DNA of 64,000 bases from Robbsia sp. KACC 23696 (GCF_039852015.1 NZ_CP156626.1:2576249-2640248), one strand, 5' to 3'. Shown: positions 15,843-26,371, counted from the stretch's first letter. A program made the numbers and translations. Notes: generated by a model from the letters alone, not told the origin.

Positions 15843-16212
15843 TTCGCGGCCGCGTGCGATGCGGTCTGGCCGCGCCGCACGGGGCCATGCGTCAATTTGC
15901 CGCATAGGTCTTTGCGCACGCCGCCTCGGTCCATACCGCCTCTTTTCGTATTACGTAATTTCCGACGTAAGCCGCTGAAAACGAGAACGATTTGTATACC
16001 AAAAAAATACCGCTGCGCAACTGATTCGTCTGGCAACCTGACCGCAGGCGCGCGATGTTCGTGCTTGGCCTGAATCTGCCTCGTCAAGATTCGACTTCAC
16101 CCGTCGTAAACCGTAATTCAAGATGCCGCTCCGCGGTCTGGCGCCCGCATCGCTGTCTACGATCGTGCGAGGCGATTTTGCTTGATCTACGTCCAACGGG
16201 GGAAGAGTAACA
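15843..16212. other. Intergenic region before chemoreceptor gene
   Basis: No gene is supported. It contains a mildly AT-rich patch with an inverted TTACG...CGTAA (about 15950-15969). A poor sigma-28-like sequence (TAAA 16107-16110, GCCG 16125-16128, spacing one base short) lies near the chemoreceptor. GGGGAAGAG at 16199-16207 is its ribosome-binding site. Confidence 0.4.
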
Positions 16213-17844
16213 ATGCTTACGAATTTGCGAATCGGCGGAAGGCTTTCGGTCGGATTCGGCACCGCGCTGATCGCGATGCTTGCCGTCCTGATTCTGGCCT
16301 TTATCGGCATGGCTCGGATGAACGCGTCCACGGAAGCGCTGGTGAACCAGCGCGTCGCGTTGATGCAGGCGATCAGCGACATCAAGTACGGCTCATTGAC
16401 CGTTGGGAAGCTGGTATCCGATACGGCACTCGTTCCCTCGACCGACAATGTCGGCGACGCGCTGGTGAAGCTGATCCCGCTGCGCGAGAACAATCGGAAG
16501 ACGATGGCCCAGATCACCAAGCTGTCGATCGCGAGCGACGAAAAAACCGCGCTGGCCAAGATCAACACCGTCAACGACGCGTACAAGGTCGCGCTGAACA
16601 ATGCCATCAGCGGCTTGAACTCCGGCGATCGCGATCTGCTCGCCAGCCGCCTGCGCGAGCTCGTCGAACCGCAGTCCAACTACTATCAATCGTTGGACGA
16701 ATTGAGCACCCTGGAAGCCAAAGAGGTGCATGCTTCCGTCGAACAGAACGCCGCCTTGTATCGCAATATCCGCTTGCTGCTGGCGATCATCGCCGTGGCG
16801 GCACTGGTGATCGTGGCAGCGGTGGCGATGACCATCTCGCGATCGATCATCCGTCCGCTCGGCGAAGCCGCCGCCTGTGCCGATGCAATCGCGCAAGGCG
16901 ACCTCACCTATCCGATCAAGGCGCAGGGCCGCGATGAAGTGGCCGCCATGATGCGCTCGCTCGAAGCCGCCGTGGTGCAGATCAGCCAGATCGTCGGTCG
17001 CGTCAAAACTGCCGCCTCGCATATCACCGTTGCCAGCGCCGAATTGGCGCAAGGCAATGCGGACTTGTCGCAACGCACGGAAGAGCAAGCCGCGTCCTTG
17101 CAGGAAACGGCCGCCAGCATGGAGCAGCTGACGTCCACGGTTCGCCACAATAGCGACAATGCACGTCAGGCCAGCCAACTGGCGGAAGGCGCTGCGCGCA
17201 TTGCCAACGAAGGGGCGACCGTGGTCAGCGGCGTGGCATCGACGATGCAGACCGTCGACGGTCAATCGAAGAAAGTCGCCGATATCGTCGGCATCATCGA
17301 CAGCATCGCGTTCCAGACCAATATCCTGGCCCTGAACGCCGCGGTGGAAGCCGCCCGCGCCGGCGAGCAAGGCCGTGGCTTCGCCGTGGTGGCGGGGGAA
17401 GTCCGGACGCTCGCGCAACGCAGCGCGGCCTCGGCCCGTGAAATCAAGGAACTGATCGAAAAGACTGTTTCCGGGATCGGTGATGGCGTCGATCAAGTCA
17501 CGCAGGCGCAATCGACGATGGGTCAGATGTCCAACGCGGTGCGGCGCGTCACCGACATCATGGGCGAAATCTCCGCCGCCTCCAGCGAGCAAAGCAACGG
17601 CATCGAGCAGGTGAACCGGGCGGTCGTGCAGATGGACGAGGTGACGCAGCAGAACGCGGCCTTGGTGGAGCAGGCTGCGGCGGCAGCCCAATCGCTGGCC
17701 CGTCAGGCCGACGAGTTGAGCCTTGCCGTTGCAGTGTTCCGCACCGAGGCCGGCGCAGGGTCCATGAGTGCGTCCATGAGCGCATCATCGGATAAGGCAG
17801 AGATGTCGGGCGCCACGCCGGCCTGGCAGCCGATGACCGCGTAA
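16213..17844 (+). CDS. Methyl-accepting chemotaxis protein (4HB sensor, HAMP, signalling domain)
   Basis: The 543 residues are a classical class-36H-type receptor. TM1 spans about 13-34, a periplasmic four-helix-bundle sensor about 35-187, and TM2 about 188-212. HAMP ([24 protein letters not shown]) follows, then a long cytoplasmic coiled coil with methylation-helix glutamines ([20 protein letters not shown]). The conserved tip contains [20 protein letters not shown]. No C-terminal pentapeptide for CheR tethering is present; the tail ends PAWQPMTA. It senses an unknown small ligand and controls CheA/CheW, which lie outside this window. A strong terminator follows. Confidence 0.95.
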   Translation: MLTNLRIGGRLSVGFGTALIAMLAVLILAFIGMARMNASTEALVNQRVALMQAISDIKYGSLTVGKLVSDTALVPSTDNVGDALVKLIPLRENNRKTMAQITKLSIASDEKTALAKINTVNDAYKVALNNAISGLNSGDRDLLASRLRELVEPQSNYYQSLDELSTLEAKEVHASVEQNAALYRNIRLLLAIIAVAALVIVAAVAMTISRSIIRPLGEAAACADAIAQGDLTYPIKAQGRDEVAAMMRSLEAAVVQISQIVGRVKTAASHITVASAELAQGNADLSQRTEEQAASLQETAASMEQLTSTVRHNSDNARQASQLAEGAARIANEGATVVSGVASTMQTVDGQSKKVADIVGIIDSIAFQTNILALNAAVEAARAGEQGRGFAVVAGEVRTLAQRSAASAREIKELIEKTVSGIGDGVDQVTQAQSTMGQMSNAVRRVTDIMGEISAASSEQSNGIEQVNRAVVQMDEVTQQNAALVEQAAAAAQSLARQADELSLAVAVFRTEAGAGSMSASMSASSDKAEMSGATPAWQPMTA

Positions 17845-17864
17845 AGCCGCGGTAAAGACATAGC

Positions 17865-17921
17865 AAAACGCCAACGCGGCGCAGGGCCCATTCAAAGGGC
17901 GCTACGCCGCGTTGGCGTTTT
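17865..17921. terminator. Perfect 17-bp hairpin between chemoreceptor and PilZ genes
   Basis: Arms 17865-17881 and 17905-17921 are perfectly complementary and start/end with A4/T4, so the structure can terminate transcription from both sides (convergent genes). Confidence 0.85.
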
Positions 17922-17987
17922 CGGTTTCACTCGCCGTAAAAACAGCAGGCAAACGCCATCAACGCTGTCGCGATGTGGCGCGCGGCT

Positions 17988-19220
17988 TTATCCCATGCTG
18001 CGATGGCTCAATACGAAGTTATGCAGCGCGAGCTTGGCTTCCATCGGCAGGTCCTCGAACTCCAGACCGTATTCGAAACCAACGCCATCATCGCTACTGC
18101 CGTCGGCGACCTTCACATTCCGGATCGTGCTTTCGGCCTCGACGCAGACCGTGGACGCATGCATATCGAGATAGAAGCGCACGATGATGCGTTCGCCTGC
18201 CCCGCCGATCGGGTGCTGGGTCGATAGGGCCATGCCAAGCTCGCTGATGTCGTTGGCGATGCCCATGCCGCGCTCCAGTACCTTCATGGCCGGGATCGGC
18301 GCGGACTTGCGCGCGAAGATCACCGGGAAGCGCGTCTTGATCCGCTCGGCGCGGCGTTCGCGCACGCGACGGATGCTGCGTGGCTTGGACAGGATCACAT
18401 ACGGCGTCGGCGAATGACTGACGTGTTCGACGTCGCAGATAAAGAGATAGACCGCGCGTGCCGATACGGCGACCACCTGCACGGTATCGCGCGCCTCGAT
18501 CGCGAGACGGCCGGTGCTCGATGCCGGCGGCGTGATGAAGATCGCCTCGTTCGGTGCCATGCCGATCACGCGGCTACCGCAAGCGGCCTCCACGCCATTT
18601 AGCCGGCTGCGCACGCCCAGGCGGGAACCGATCTTCAGGCCCATATCGAGCAACTTGATCGCGCCTGTCCCAGCCGCGCCCTCGTCGCCGCGCTCGCCGC
18701 CCATCGGGAACACGCCGGAACCGTAATCGCAATGCGGCTCGAATTGTTCGAACAGGAAATCCCGATCGCGCTCGCTGGGCAGGATCGCACCGGCATCCAG
18801 CAGCAATGCTCCCCCGACATCGCAGATGCGCCATGCAAGGGGGCGACCGATCGGCACATCTTCCGGATTGAGCGGGCCGGGCTTGACGTCGAAGTCGGAG
18901 GTCTCGATATCGAGCAAGACCGCGTCATCGGCGGCATCGAGTCCTTCGAACGGATCGGCGTCCGCGTCCCGCGTCGGCATGGCCATGGCCGGCGCGGCCG
19001 TGGGCCAGGCCGGTGCCGCCGGGCGACGCTCGGGCGCTGCCGGTGCGGGCGATGCCGGAGCTGCCGGAGCAGGCGTCCTTGAGCGTGGAGCGCCTGCGAA
19101 ATTCGGCAAGGATTTCCCGGCGGATTTTTGGCCGATGAGCGTCGGTTCCTCGCGCCGCATCAGACTCACTACTTTTTCGTGGTCGCCGTTCGAGGACGGT
19201 AAGCCGGTCGGTACCTTCAC
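17988..19220 (-). CDS. PilZ domain flagellar-brake protein (YcgR-like)
   Basis: The 410 residues contain a YcgR-type N-terminal domain (about 180-300) and a PilZ domain. The latter shows the c-di-GMP motif RRVRERRAERIKTRF and the partner N-D-I-S-E-L-G (D/NxSxxG pattern). Residues 45-85 are an Ala/Pro-rich linker. The gene starts with GTG 19220, with GAGAG about eight bases upstream. YcgR homologues slow the flagellar motor when c-di-GMP is high; that role is inferred. The gene is convergent with a chemoreceptor gene, which fits a motility context. The first 180 residues are not recognisable and the protein is longer than E. coli YcgR (244). Confidence 0.87.
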   Translation of the reverse strand: MKVPTGLPSSNGDHEKVVSLMRREEPTLIGQKSAGKSLPNFAGAPRSRTPAPAAPASPAPAAPERRPAAPAWPTAAPAMAMPTRDADADPFEGLDAADDAVLLDIETSDFDVKPGPLNPEDVPIGRPLAWRICDVGGALLLDAGAILPSERDRDFLFEQFEPHCDYGSGVFPMGGERGDEGAAGTGAIKLLDMGLKIGSRLGVRSRLNGVEAACGSRVIGMAPNEAIFITPPASSTGRLAIEARDTVQVVAVSARAVYLFICDVEHVSHSPTPYVILSKPRSIRRVRERRAERIKTRFPVIFARKSAPIPAMKVLERGMGIANDISELGMALSTQHPIGGAGERIIVRFYLDMHASTVCVEAESTIRNVKVADGSSDDGVGFEYGLEFEDLPMEAKLALHNFVLSHRSMG

Positions 19221-19659
19221 AGCCGATACTCTCTATGAAATCTCGCGTTGGCGGACGGTGACACCGGCGCCTACGTCATGCCGTCGACATCGATTCGACT
19301 GTCTTCGGCATGGTGCGGCGGGCGCGCGACCGGCCCTCTCCGGATTGCTCCGGTCTTTCGCTTGTCCTCGTCACCGACACCCGCGGCAACGTCCCTGGAA
19401 ACGCTTTTTATACCGCCTTGACCGGTGCAGAAAGACTAGTCAATAACGACGTTTGCCAAGTAAGGAATGCGTTGTAATCGTAGCAGATATGTAAACGAAC
19501 GTCTGTTTCTTCCGCGTGACAATTTCTTCTAATAAAGCGTTTTTTAACAGCAGTTTAGCTGTATGTGTCGGCGGGACCGGCACAGCGCGGAGACGTTCTG
19601 CGGGACGCAGTCTATCCCGCCTAATTGCGAGTGGGAAGCGCTGTCTGGAGCGTTGCTTT
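19221..19659. other. Intergenic region, AT-rich in its right half
   Basis: No gene is supported. From about 19430 to 19560 the sequence is clearly lower in GC than its surroundings. It includes TTTTTTAACAG and TTTTTATACC patches, so it could hold promoter or regulatory elements for the PilZ gene. No specific site is recognised. Confidence 0.35.
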
Positions 19660-20088
19660 TCACTCATGCTTCGGCGTGACGCTATCGGAATGATTTTCCG
19701 CAACGGCACCACATTTCGCCGCTTTGACGATGACCGCAGAGTAGACCGACGGGTCGTCCGCATCGAAAGAGGCCCGGCCTTTGACAACATCGGGCGTCCT
19801 CAAATGGCCTTCTGTCAGTTTCGCATCGATAGCGGCGAGCGGGAAGCGCTTGCCGTCGGGAGAATAGGCCGACAAACAGAGCTTGCTCAGATCGAGCTTT
19901 TCTTCGGAAAGATAGGCCAGGCCGATGCGGAATTGCTTGGTATAGCGTGCCGTCGTGCCGGTCATCTTCGCGCTCTGCGCGTCAGGCTGCGAGTACACGA
20001 CCACAAGATCGAGATCCGGCTCATTGGCCCAGGCGGAGAGCGGGGTCATGACAAGTAAACAGCTTGTTATCGCGGCGCGTGGTTTCAT
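19660..20088 (-). CDS. Small secreted hypothetical protein (142 aa)
   Basis: A Sec signal peptide is clear: MKPRAAITSCLLVMTPLSAWA, cleaved after AWA at about residue 21. The mature part of about 120 residues is polar, with two cysteines (KLCLSAY and KAAKCGAV) that could form one disulfide in the periplasm. I do not recognise a family. It starts at ATG 20088 on the minus strand and lies alone, downstream of a G11 tract and of tRNA-Pro. Its codon use resembles that of the neighbours less well than most genes here, which may reflect a fast-evolving accessory gene. Real by length, signal peptide and codon pattern, but of unknown function. Confidence 0.6.
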   Translation of the reverse strand: MKPRAAITSCLLVMTPLSAWANEPDLDLVVVYSQPDAQSAKMTGTTARYTKQFRIGLAYLSEEKLDLSKLCLSAYSPDGKRFPLAAIDAKLTEGHLRTPDVVKGRASFDADDPSVYSAVIVKAAKCGAVAENHSDSVTPKHE

Positions 20089-20259
20089 TCGGATTCCTTA
20101 TTGATTACTTCACGGAAGACCTTAGCAGCTTTGCCAGACCGATGGTAGGCGCCGATTCTTATTCAACAGATACGGAAGCCGCAGAAGCAATGCGGCAAGC
20201 GAAGGCGGCGCAGCATTGCCGATACGCCCCTATCGCACGCTACAGACATGCAAACGGAC

Positions 20260-20270
20260 GGGGGGGGGGG
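20260..20270. repeat. Homopolymeric G11 tract
   Basis: Eleven consecutive G residues lie between tRNA-Pro and the start of the secreted hypothetical gene, next to an A5G-type run (20281-20298). Long G tracts slip readily during replication. The tract lies about 175 bases upstream of the hypothetical gene's start. Confidence 0.9.
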
Positions 20271-20290
20271 CCGCAAACACAAAAAGAAAA

Positions 20291-20324
20291 AGAAAAAGCC
20301 CTACAGACGTTAATCTGTAAGGCT
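20291..20324 (-). terminator. Intrinsic terminator of tRNA-Pro(GGG)
   Basis: Minus-strand hairpin: AGCC-TTACAGA / TCTGTA-GGGCT arms (20314-20324 with 20297-20307), followed by a TTTTTC-TTTTTC run on the minus strand. Confidence 0.8.
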
Positions 20325-20334
20325 TCGAATTCTC

Positions 20335-20412
<78 letters not shown>

Positions 20413-20472
20413 AAAGAACGCAATTATAACCACTCCGTTCCATTCGAACAAGCGCCACGCGTCAACAAATCA

Positions 20473-21126
20473 TCAAGTTTCTTGTTCCGGCGAATGCATC
20501 GGCGTCGCGTCGTTGCCAAAGTCGAATTCGAGCTCTTGCGCGGCGTCGCCGGTCTCGGGCGATGACGGTACATTCGTGACCGCGCTTGCTGCCCCGCTCG
20601 CTGCTAATTTCGTGCCTTGGCGACCTGCCGACTTCGCGGCGGCCTTCGCGGCAACCTGCTCGGCGGCGGCGCGCAGCGCGTCACGCACTTCGACAATGTC
20701 GCTACGTAAGCGGTCCAGATCGACCGCCGCCCCACCCTGCGCGCCAGAGGACGATGCCCCGCCCTCATCTACGCCGCCGCCAAGCGCCTTTGCAACGCCG
20801 CCTTCGGGCCATGCCTGTACGACATCGAGATCGTCTTCCTCGTCATGCGCGTGCGCGCCGCCCGACAGCCTATTGCGCGCCCCGTTGATCGTGAAGCCCT
20901 GCTCATAGAGCAAGTCCCGAATGCGGCGGATAAGCAATACTTCGTGATGCTGATAATAGCGGCGATTGCCGCGACGCTTGACCGGCTTGAGCTGCGTGAA
21001 CTCCTGCTCCCAATACCGCAGGACATGTGGCTTCACGCCACATAGCTCACTGACTTCGCCTATCGTGAAATAGCGTTTCGCCGGAATCGGCGGAAGCGGT
21101 AGGGCAACAGCGGCAGCTTTATCCAT
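20473..21126 (-). CDS. MerR family transcriptional regulator
   Basis: The 217 residues open with a MerR winged helix (about 17-85: YFTIGEVSELCGVKPHVLRYWEQEF, with RRYYQHHEVLLI). The rest is an Ala/Glu/Asp-rich, probably disordered tail with no cysteines, so it is not a metal sensor of the MerR type. This orphan subclass regularly follows ihfA in Proteobacteria. Its regulon is not known. The ATG at 21126 is about 54 bases after the ihfA stop on the minus strand, which suggests cotranscription, and tRNA-Pro follows. Confidence 0.88.
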   Translation of the reverse strand: MDKAAAVALPLPPIPAKRYFTIGEVSELCGVKPHVLRYWEQEFTQLKPVKRRGNRRYYQHHEVLLIRRIRDLLYEQGFTINGARNRLSGGAHAHDEEDDLDVVQAWPEGGVAKALGGGVDEGGASSSGAQGGAAVDLDRLRSDIVEVRDALRAAAEQVAAKAAAKSAGRQGTKLAASGAASAVTNVPSSPETGDAAQELEFDFGNDATPMHSPEQET

Positions 21127-21179
21127 GGTTAGCGCGAGGGGTCAGCGGCGATCAGCCTGGGCATCCATGGCGCCACCGT

Positions 21180-21593
21180 TCAGCGAACGAAAGCCGTCTT
21201 GGACGTTCCACCTTCAACCAGACCTTTCAGCTTCTGGCTCGCATGGAAGGTCACTACCCGACGCGCCGCAATGGGAATGGCTTCGCCGGTCTTCGGATTC
21301 CGGCCAGGGCGTTGCGGCTTGTCACGCAACTGGAAGTTGCCGAACCCCGACAGCTTCACACACTCCCCGCTTTCCAACGCGCTGCGCAACACGTCGAAAA
21401 AAGCCTCGACCATGTCCTTCGCTTCACGCTTGTTCAATCCCACATTATCGAACAGCAATTCGGCCAATTCGGCCTTCGTCAAGGTTGGCGTCTCGGACAC
21501 ATTCGCGCCCACACCGCTCGCCGATTCACGGGCTAGCGTGCTGCGCTGGGCCGACACCAAAGCCTCGAATTCACTGGAGTCCATTTCATTCAT
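21180..21593 (-). CDS. ihfA: Integration host factor subunit alpha with N-terminal extension
   Basis: IHF alpha pairs with IHF beta to bend DNA at recombination, replication and sigma-54 promoters. Residues 37-137 show the family sequence: [22 protein letters not shown], the [10 protein letters not shown] beta arm and the [21 protein letters not shown] tip with its intercalating Pro. The first 36 residues are an extra polar stretch compared with E. coli IhfA (99 aa), common in Burkholderiaceae as far as I recall. A start at ATG 21593 or at ATG 21584 cannot be separated. It follows pheT, as in most proteobacteria. Confidence 0.95.
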   Translation of the reverse strand: MNEMDSSEFEALVSAQRSTLARESASGVGANVSETPTLTKAELAELLFDNVGLNKREAKDMVEAFFDVLRSALESGECVKLSGFGNFQLRDKPQRPGRNPKTGEAIPIAARRVVTFHASQKLKGLVEGGTSKTAFVR

Positions 21594-21817
21594 ATCAAAT
21601 ACCGGATGCCACCAGGCATCCTCGCCGTTGTCGTTTCCCTAGTTGGATGCTCAGAATCCGATCGGAAACACGTCGGGCACACTGCGCACCGCGCGGTGAT
21701 GTGCGTCGGGATGACGGTCGTGCCATGTCCCTTCTACCCCGCGCCGCGTCTCGGATTACGATCAATCCGTTCAGACGAGACGCGTCGGTCACATCGCACT
21801 GTGCCACTCTCCGTCCA

Positions 21818-24250
21818 TCAACCACGCAGCCGCGCGCCAAAATCTCGCGCCAATCGGTCGACGAGGATCTGCACGGCCGCATCGGCCGCACCCTCCTGAA
21901 GCGTCCCGCCAGTATCTTGCAAGCCAATTCTGAAAGCAAGGCTTTTCTCGGTCGCTGCCAAGCCACCGGATTGCCCATCCTTCGGGCGAAATTCATCAAA
22001 CAAAGCAATATGTTGCACAATCTGGCAAGCCGGGTCGCGACGCGCTTCCTGCAGTGCATCCAGCAGCGCTTGCACCCCCACTTCGCGGTTCACGACAACG
22101 GCAATATCGCGTCGCGCAGGCGGGAATTTAGACACCGATGACGGATCTGGCAACGCCCGATTCGACAGTGCCGATACGTCTACTTCAAACACCACCGGCG
22201 CGCGCGGTAAATCATATTTGCGCTGCCAACTCGGATGCAGTTCCCCGATCCAGCCCACGACCTTGCCATCCACTTCCACGCGGGCGCTGCGCCCCGGATG
22301 CAAAGCCGGATGCTCGGCCGACACAAAGCGCGGTACCACCGGTGCAAACAGCGCTTCCAGATCGCCCTTCACGTCGAAGAAATCGACCTGACGCGCCGCC
22401 TCGCCCCACTGCTCGTCGGCCACGGCGCCATACGCCAGCGCGCCCAGCTTCACCGGCTGTGCAATCCCGGCAATCGCCATCGGACCCGCCGCCAATGCGG
22501 CGTCACGGATAAACACGCGGCCCAATTCGAACACGCGCACCCGATCCGCGCGGCGGCTCAGGTTGTGCTTCAACACTTCGACCAGGCTGCCGATCAGCGT
22601 GCTGCGCATCACCGACAACTGACTCGCGATCGGGTTCAGCAGCTTGATCGGTGCGGCGTTCGCCGCGAAGTCCGTCTCCCACTGCGCATCGACGAAACCG
22701 AAGCTGACCGTCTCGGCGTAATCGCGCGCGGCGGTACGGTGCCGGATGTCGTGCGACGAACGATGCGTTTCATCGGTCCCGCGCATCTGGTTCGGTGCCA
22801 TCGGCGCGCGCGACGGAATCTTCTCGAAACCGTAGATACGCGCGACTTCCTCGATCAGATCTTCCTCGATCTCGATATCGAAACGATAGGACGGCGGCGT
22901 GACGGAGAACACCTCGCCGTCCTGCGTGAACGACAAATGCAGCCGCGTGAAAACGTCCTTGACGATCTCGGCGTCCAAGGGGATGCCGATGATGCGTTCG
23001 GCGCGCGAGACGCGCATCGTCACCGGCGCGCGCTGCGGCAGATTGACGATCTGGTCGTCGATCGGACCGACCTGGCCGCCACACACGTCCACCAACAGAC
23101 GGGTGATCCACTCGAGATGCTCGACCGTCGTCGCGTAATCCACGCCGCGCTCGAAGCGGTGTGCCGCATCCGTCGAGAAGTTATAACGGCGACCGCGACC
23201 GCGCACGCTGTCCGGCCACCAGAAGGCGGCTTCCACATAGATGTTCGTCGTGTCCAACGTCACCGCGGTACTGTCGCCGCCCATGATGCCGGCAAGACTT
23301 TCGACGCATTCCGCGTCGGCGATGACGCCCACCGTTTCGTCCAGCGTGACGGTGTTGCCGTTCAACAGCTTCAACGTCTCGCCGGCCTTGCCCCAACGGA
23401 CATCCAGATCGCCATGAATCTTGTCGAGATCGAAGACGTGCGTCGGACGACCCAGTTCGAGCATCACGTAATTCGAGATGTCGACCAGCGCGGAGACACT
23501 GCGCTGCCCGCAACGCTCGAGGCGCCGCGCCATCCAGTCCGGCGTCTTCGCGCGTGCATTGACGCCACGAACCACGCGTCCCGAGAAGCGGCCGCACAGA
23601 TCCGGCGCGCTGATGGTGACCTTGCGCAATTCGTCCAAGGTCACCGCCACCGGCGTGAACGTCTCGCGTTGCATCGGCGCGCCGGTGATGGCGGCCACTT
23701 CACGCGCGATACCGTGCACGGACAGACAATCAGCTTTGTTCGGCGTCAGCTTGACTTCGAACACCTGGTCGTCGAGATCGAGATACTCGCGGATCGACAC
23801 GCCAACCGGCGCGTCGTCGGCCAGAATCATCAGGCCGCCATGATCCTCGGACAGCTTCAGCTCGCGCGCCGAGCACAACATGCCCGCGCTTTCGACGCCG
23901 CGCAACTTGCCCAGCTTGATCTTGAACGGATCGCCACCGGCTTCGGCGGGCGGCAGTTCGGCCCCCACCAGCGCGGCAGGCACCTTGATCCCGACGGCGA
24001 CATTCGGCGCGCCGCACACGATCTGCAGCGGCTCACCCTGCCCGACATCGACGCGGCAGACATTCAGGCGATCGGCATCGGGATGCTTCTGGATCTCGAG
24101 CACGTGTCCGATCACGACCTTCGTGAAAGGCGCCGCCGCCGGCGTCATCCCTTCCACTTCGATACCGGACATCGTCAAGGCGTGCGCGAGCGCTTCCGTC
24201 GACAAAGGCGGGTTGACGACTTTTCTCAGCCAGGATTCTGGGAATAACAT
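21818..24250 (-). CDS. pheT: Phenylalanyl-tRNA synthetase beta subunit
   Basis: The 810-residue beta chain forms an alpha2-beta2 enzyme with PheS that charges tRNA-Phe. Domains in order: N-terminal OB-fold tRNA-binding domain (about 40-150, [13 protein letters not shown]), B3/B4 editing region, B5 (about 400-475), the catalytic-like core with [10 protein letters not shown], and the C-terminal ferredoxin-like anticodon-binding domain ([14 protein letters not shown]). I start at ATG 24250 ([14 protein letters not shown]) rather than 24370 because this is the family start. It follows pheS on the minus strand and precedes ihfA. Confidence 0.97.
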   Translation of the reverse strand: MLFPESWLRKVVNPPLSTEALAHALTMSGIEVEGMTPAAAPFTKVVIGHVLEIQKHPDADRLNVCRVDVGQGEPLQIVCGAPNVAVGIKVPAALVGAELPPAEAGGDPFKIKLGKLRGVESAGMLCSARELKLSEDHGGLMILADDAPVGVSIREYLDLDDQVFEVKLTPNKADCLSVHGIAREVAAITGAPMQRETFTPVAVTLDELRKVTISAPDLCGRFSGRVVRGVNARAKTPDWMARRLERCGQRSVSALVDISNYVMLELGRPTHVFDLDKIHGDLDVRWGKAGETLKLLNGNTVTLDETVGVIADAECVESLAGIMGGDSTAVTLDTTNIYVEAAFWWPDSVRGRGRRYNFSTDAAHRFERGVDYATTVEHLEWITRLLVDVCGGQVGPIDDQIVNLPQRAPVTMRVSRAERIIGIPLDAEIVKDVFTRLHLSFTQDGEVFSVTPPSYRFDIEIEEDLIEEVARIYGFEKIPSRAPMAPNQMRGTDETHRSSHDIRHRTAARDYAETVSFGFVDAQWETDFAANAAPIKLLNPIASQLSVMRSTLIGSLVEVLKHNLSRRADRVRVFELGRVFIRDAALAAGPMAIAGIAQPVKLGALAYGAVADEQWGEAARQVDFFDVKGDLEALFAPVVPRFVSAEHPALHPGRSARVEVDGKVVGWIGELHPSWQRKYDLPRAPVVFEVDVSALSNRALPDPSSVSKFPPARRDIAVVVNREVGVQALLDALQEARRDPACQIVQHIALFDEFRPKDGQSGGLAATEKSLAFRIGLQDTGGTLQEGAADAAVQILVDRLARDFGARLRG

Positions 24251-24471
24251 CTTGTTCGTTTCCTTGTTGCAATCTCGATCCGAGATGCGCGCTATGCACT
24301 GCAGCCCTCTCGGGCGTTCGTCGAAGCGGGCCTCGCGCGGACCGAGCTCGCGTCGAACATCGCCGCGCATCGCGCGATCCGATCGGTTCGACAGCTATCG
24401 AAGGACGGTGTCGATGGCTACGGGTGTATGCACACGCATGCGCCACGCCTCATGCCACCGTCCCGCCGGCG

Positions 24472-25485
24472 TTACGCGAACTGCTTGAGGAAGCGCAGGT
24501 CGTTTTCGAAGAACGGCCGCAGATCCTGCACGCCATAACGCAGCATCGTCAGACGCTCCAGACCGCTGCCGAAAGCAAAACCGACAAAGCGCTCCGGATC
24601 CAGGCCCATATTGCGCACGACGGTGGGATGCACCTGCCCCGCGCCGGAGATTTCGAGCCAACGGCCGGCATTCGCACCGCGCTCGAACTTCATATCGATT
24701 TCCGCCGACGGTTCCGTGAACGGGAAGTACGACGGGCGGAAACGCACGACGATATCGTCGCGTTCGAAGAACTGGCGCAGGAAGTCCGTATAGACGCCCT
24801 TCAAGTCGGCAAAGCTGACGTTCTCGTCGATCCACAGGCCTTCGACCTGGTTGAACATCGGCGAGTGCGTCGCGTCGCTGTCCACGCGATAGGTCCGACC
24901 CGGCACGATCACCTTGATCGGCGGCGTATGCGTACGCGCGTAACGCACCTGCATCGGACTCGTGTGCGTGCGCAGCAGCAGCGGACGGCCCTGCTCGTCC
25001 TTGTCCTCGATATAGAACGTATCCTGCATCGAACGCGCAGGATGATTCTCGGGGCTGTTCAGCGCCGAGAAATTGAACCAATCGTTTTCGATTTCCGGAC
25101 CATCGGCCACGTCGAAACCAATCGACGCGAAGATGCGCTCCACGCGTTCACGGGTCTGCATCACCGGGTGCAACGTACCGGTCTGCGCACGACGACCCGG
25201 CAGCGTCACATCGATCGCTTCGGCCGTCAGCCGCTGGTTCAGCAAGGCATCCGCCAGTGCCTGGCGCCGCGCATTCAAGCCATTCTCGATGGCTTGTTTC
25301 GCGACATTGATCCGCGCCCCTTCCTGCTTGCGCACTTCCGGATCAAGCTTGCCCAGGCCCTTGAGCAGCTCGGTCAGTTGTCCCGCCTTGCCGAGATACT
25401 TGGCCTTTTCATTTTCGAGCGCCACGACGTCATTGCATTGCGCAAAGCCGTCCAGCGCGACCGTCACAATCTGGTCCAGGTCCAT
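24472..25485 (-). CDS. pheS: Phenylalanyl-tRNA synthetase alpha subunit
   Basis: Catalytic subunit, 337 residues. The N-terminal coiled coil (1-85) is followed by the class II core. It has motif 1 region [17 protein letters not shown], motif 2 [21 protein letters not shown] and motif 3 [16 protein letters not shown]. Ala/Gly positions of the phenylalanine pocket are present in FGSGLE. ATG 25485 has AAAAAGAGATTT just upstream. A rho-independent terminator lies between it and rplT, so pheS is either attenuated from upstream or has its own promoter in the 307-base gap. Confidence 0.97.
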   Translation of the reverse strand: MDLDQIVTVALDGFAQCNDVVALENEKAKYLGKAGQLTELLKGLGKLDPEVRKQEGARINVAKQAIENGLNARRQALADALLNQRLTAEAIDVTLPGRRAQTGTLHPVMQTRERVERIFASIGFDVADGPEIENDWFNFSALNSPENHPARSMQDTFYIEDKDEQGRPLLLRTHTSPMQVRYARTHTPPIKVIVPGRTYRVDSDATHSPMFNQVEGLWIDENVSFADLKGVYTDFLRQFFERDDIVVRFRPSYFPFTEPSAEIDMKFERGANAGRWLEISGAGQVHPTVVRNMGLDPERFVGFAFGSGLERLTMLRYGVQDLRPFFENDLRFLKQFA

Positions 25486-25792
25486 AAATCTCTTTTTGAT
25501 GCGCCGCCGTCATTGCCATGCGGGCCATCCAATCCGGATCGTGCATTCCGGTCTTCGATCCGCGCGACGCATGCGGTATCGAAACCCGTCCATGCCATCG
25601 CTCCCGGTGGACTGATAACGTCGGCGAAATATTCGTCGCCTGATGGGCCTACTCACCACCCTGCAAGGTCAACAAAAAAGGGGGCCACCAGCCCCCTTTC
25701 CCGCACTACAGCGCGATACCGCCGCGCTTGCCATCCGGAAAGCGATGGCAGAACGTCGCGTGCACGTCGGACTGCACGGCACGCGCTGTCCT
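25486..25792 (-). other. rplT-pheS leader region
   Basis: This gap contains the terminator at 25674-25699 and then about 190 bases before pheS. In E. coli this position holds the attenuator-leader peptide pheM. I looked for an open frame with tandem Phe codons before the hairpin on the minus strand and did not find a convincing one. No other gene is supported. Confidence 0.5.
25674..25699 (-). terminator. Intrinsic terminator/attenuator between rplT and pheS
   Basis: On the minus strand, AAAGGGGGC and GCCCCCTTT arms (25691-25699 with 25677-25685) enclose a five-base loop and are followed by TTTTTT. The nine-pair GC-rich stem plus U-run is a textbook intrinsic terminator. Confidence 0.9.
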
Positions 25793-26152
25793 TTACGCTG
25801 CTTGCACTTCCTTCACGCGAGCAACGATTGCAGCAAATGCCGGCTTGTCGAAGATCGCCATGTCGGACAGAACCTTACGGTCCAGCTCGATAGCCAGCTT
25901 CTTCAAACCGTTCATGAACACGCTGTACGTCACGCCATGCTCACGCGATGCCGCATTGATACGTGCAATCCAAAGCGCACGGAACACGCGCTTCTTGTTG
26001 CGACGATCGCGGTATGCGTATTGGCCGGCACGCATGACGGCCTGCTTGGCGATACGATAAACGTTATTGCGACGGCCGCGGAAACCCTTGGCCTTGACAA
26101 TGATCTTCTTGTGACGGGCCCGCGCTGTGACCCCGCGTTTTACTCTAGGCAT
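25793..26152 (-). CDS. rplT: 50S ribosomal protein L20
   Basis: The 119-residue L20 binds 23S rRNA domain II early in 50S assembly and in many bacteria represses its own rpmI-rplT mRNA. The N-terminal tail [27 protein letters not shown] and the globular part [23 protein letters not shown] match the family. It follows rpmI after 21 bases on the minus strand, making the standard infC-rpmI-rplT cluster. A terminator follows it. High-expression codons are used. Confidence 0.98.
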   Translation of the reverse strand: MPRVKRGVTARARHKKIIVKAKGFRGRRNNVYRIAKQAVMRAGQYAYRDRRNKKRVFRALWIARINAASREHGVTYSVFMNGLKKLAIELDRKVLSDMAIFDKPAFAAIVARVKEVQAA

Positions 26153-26173
26153 GGAATGCTCCTATTTGCAGGG

Positions 26174-26371
26174 TTAAGCGTACGGCATCATCGCGCGCAC
26201 GGACGCGACGTCCGATGCGTGGACACCTTCGGTACCACGAAGTTGACGCTTGTTCTTCGTCGTCTTCTTGGTCAGGATGTGGCGCTTGAAGGCTTGACCG
26301 CGCTTGACGGTACCGCCCGGACGCACGACAAAGCGCTTGGAGGCGCTTTTCTTCGTCTTCATCTTCGGCAT
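26174..26371 (-). CDS. rpmI: 50S ribosomal protein L35
   Basis: 65 residues with the L35 signature [20 protein letters not shown] and the Lys/Arg-rich core [19 protein letters not shown] small basic protein of the large subunit. GGAGTAGG lies ahead of ATG 26371. It is followed by rplT. The 271 bases between infC and rpmI are unusually long; they may hold the L20 autoregulatory leader, but I cannot identify the structure by eye. Confidence 0.98.
   Translation of the reverse strand: MPKMKTKKSASKRFVVRPGGTVKRGQAFKRHILTKKTTKNKRQLRGTEGVHASDVASVRAMMPYA

Noticed and set aside
15843..16212. Sigma-28-like promoter (TAAA...GCCG) ahead of the chemoreceptor
   Set aside because: The spacing is one base short and the GCCG is followed by CTCC rather than GATAA, so I did not list it as a promoter.
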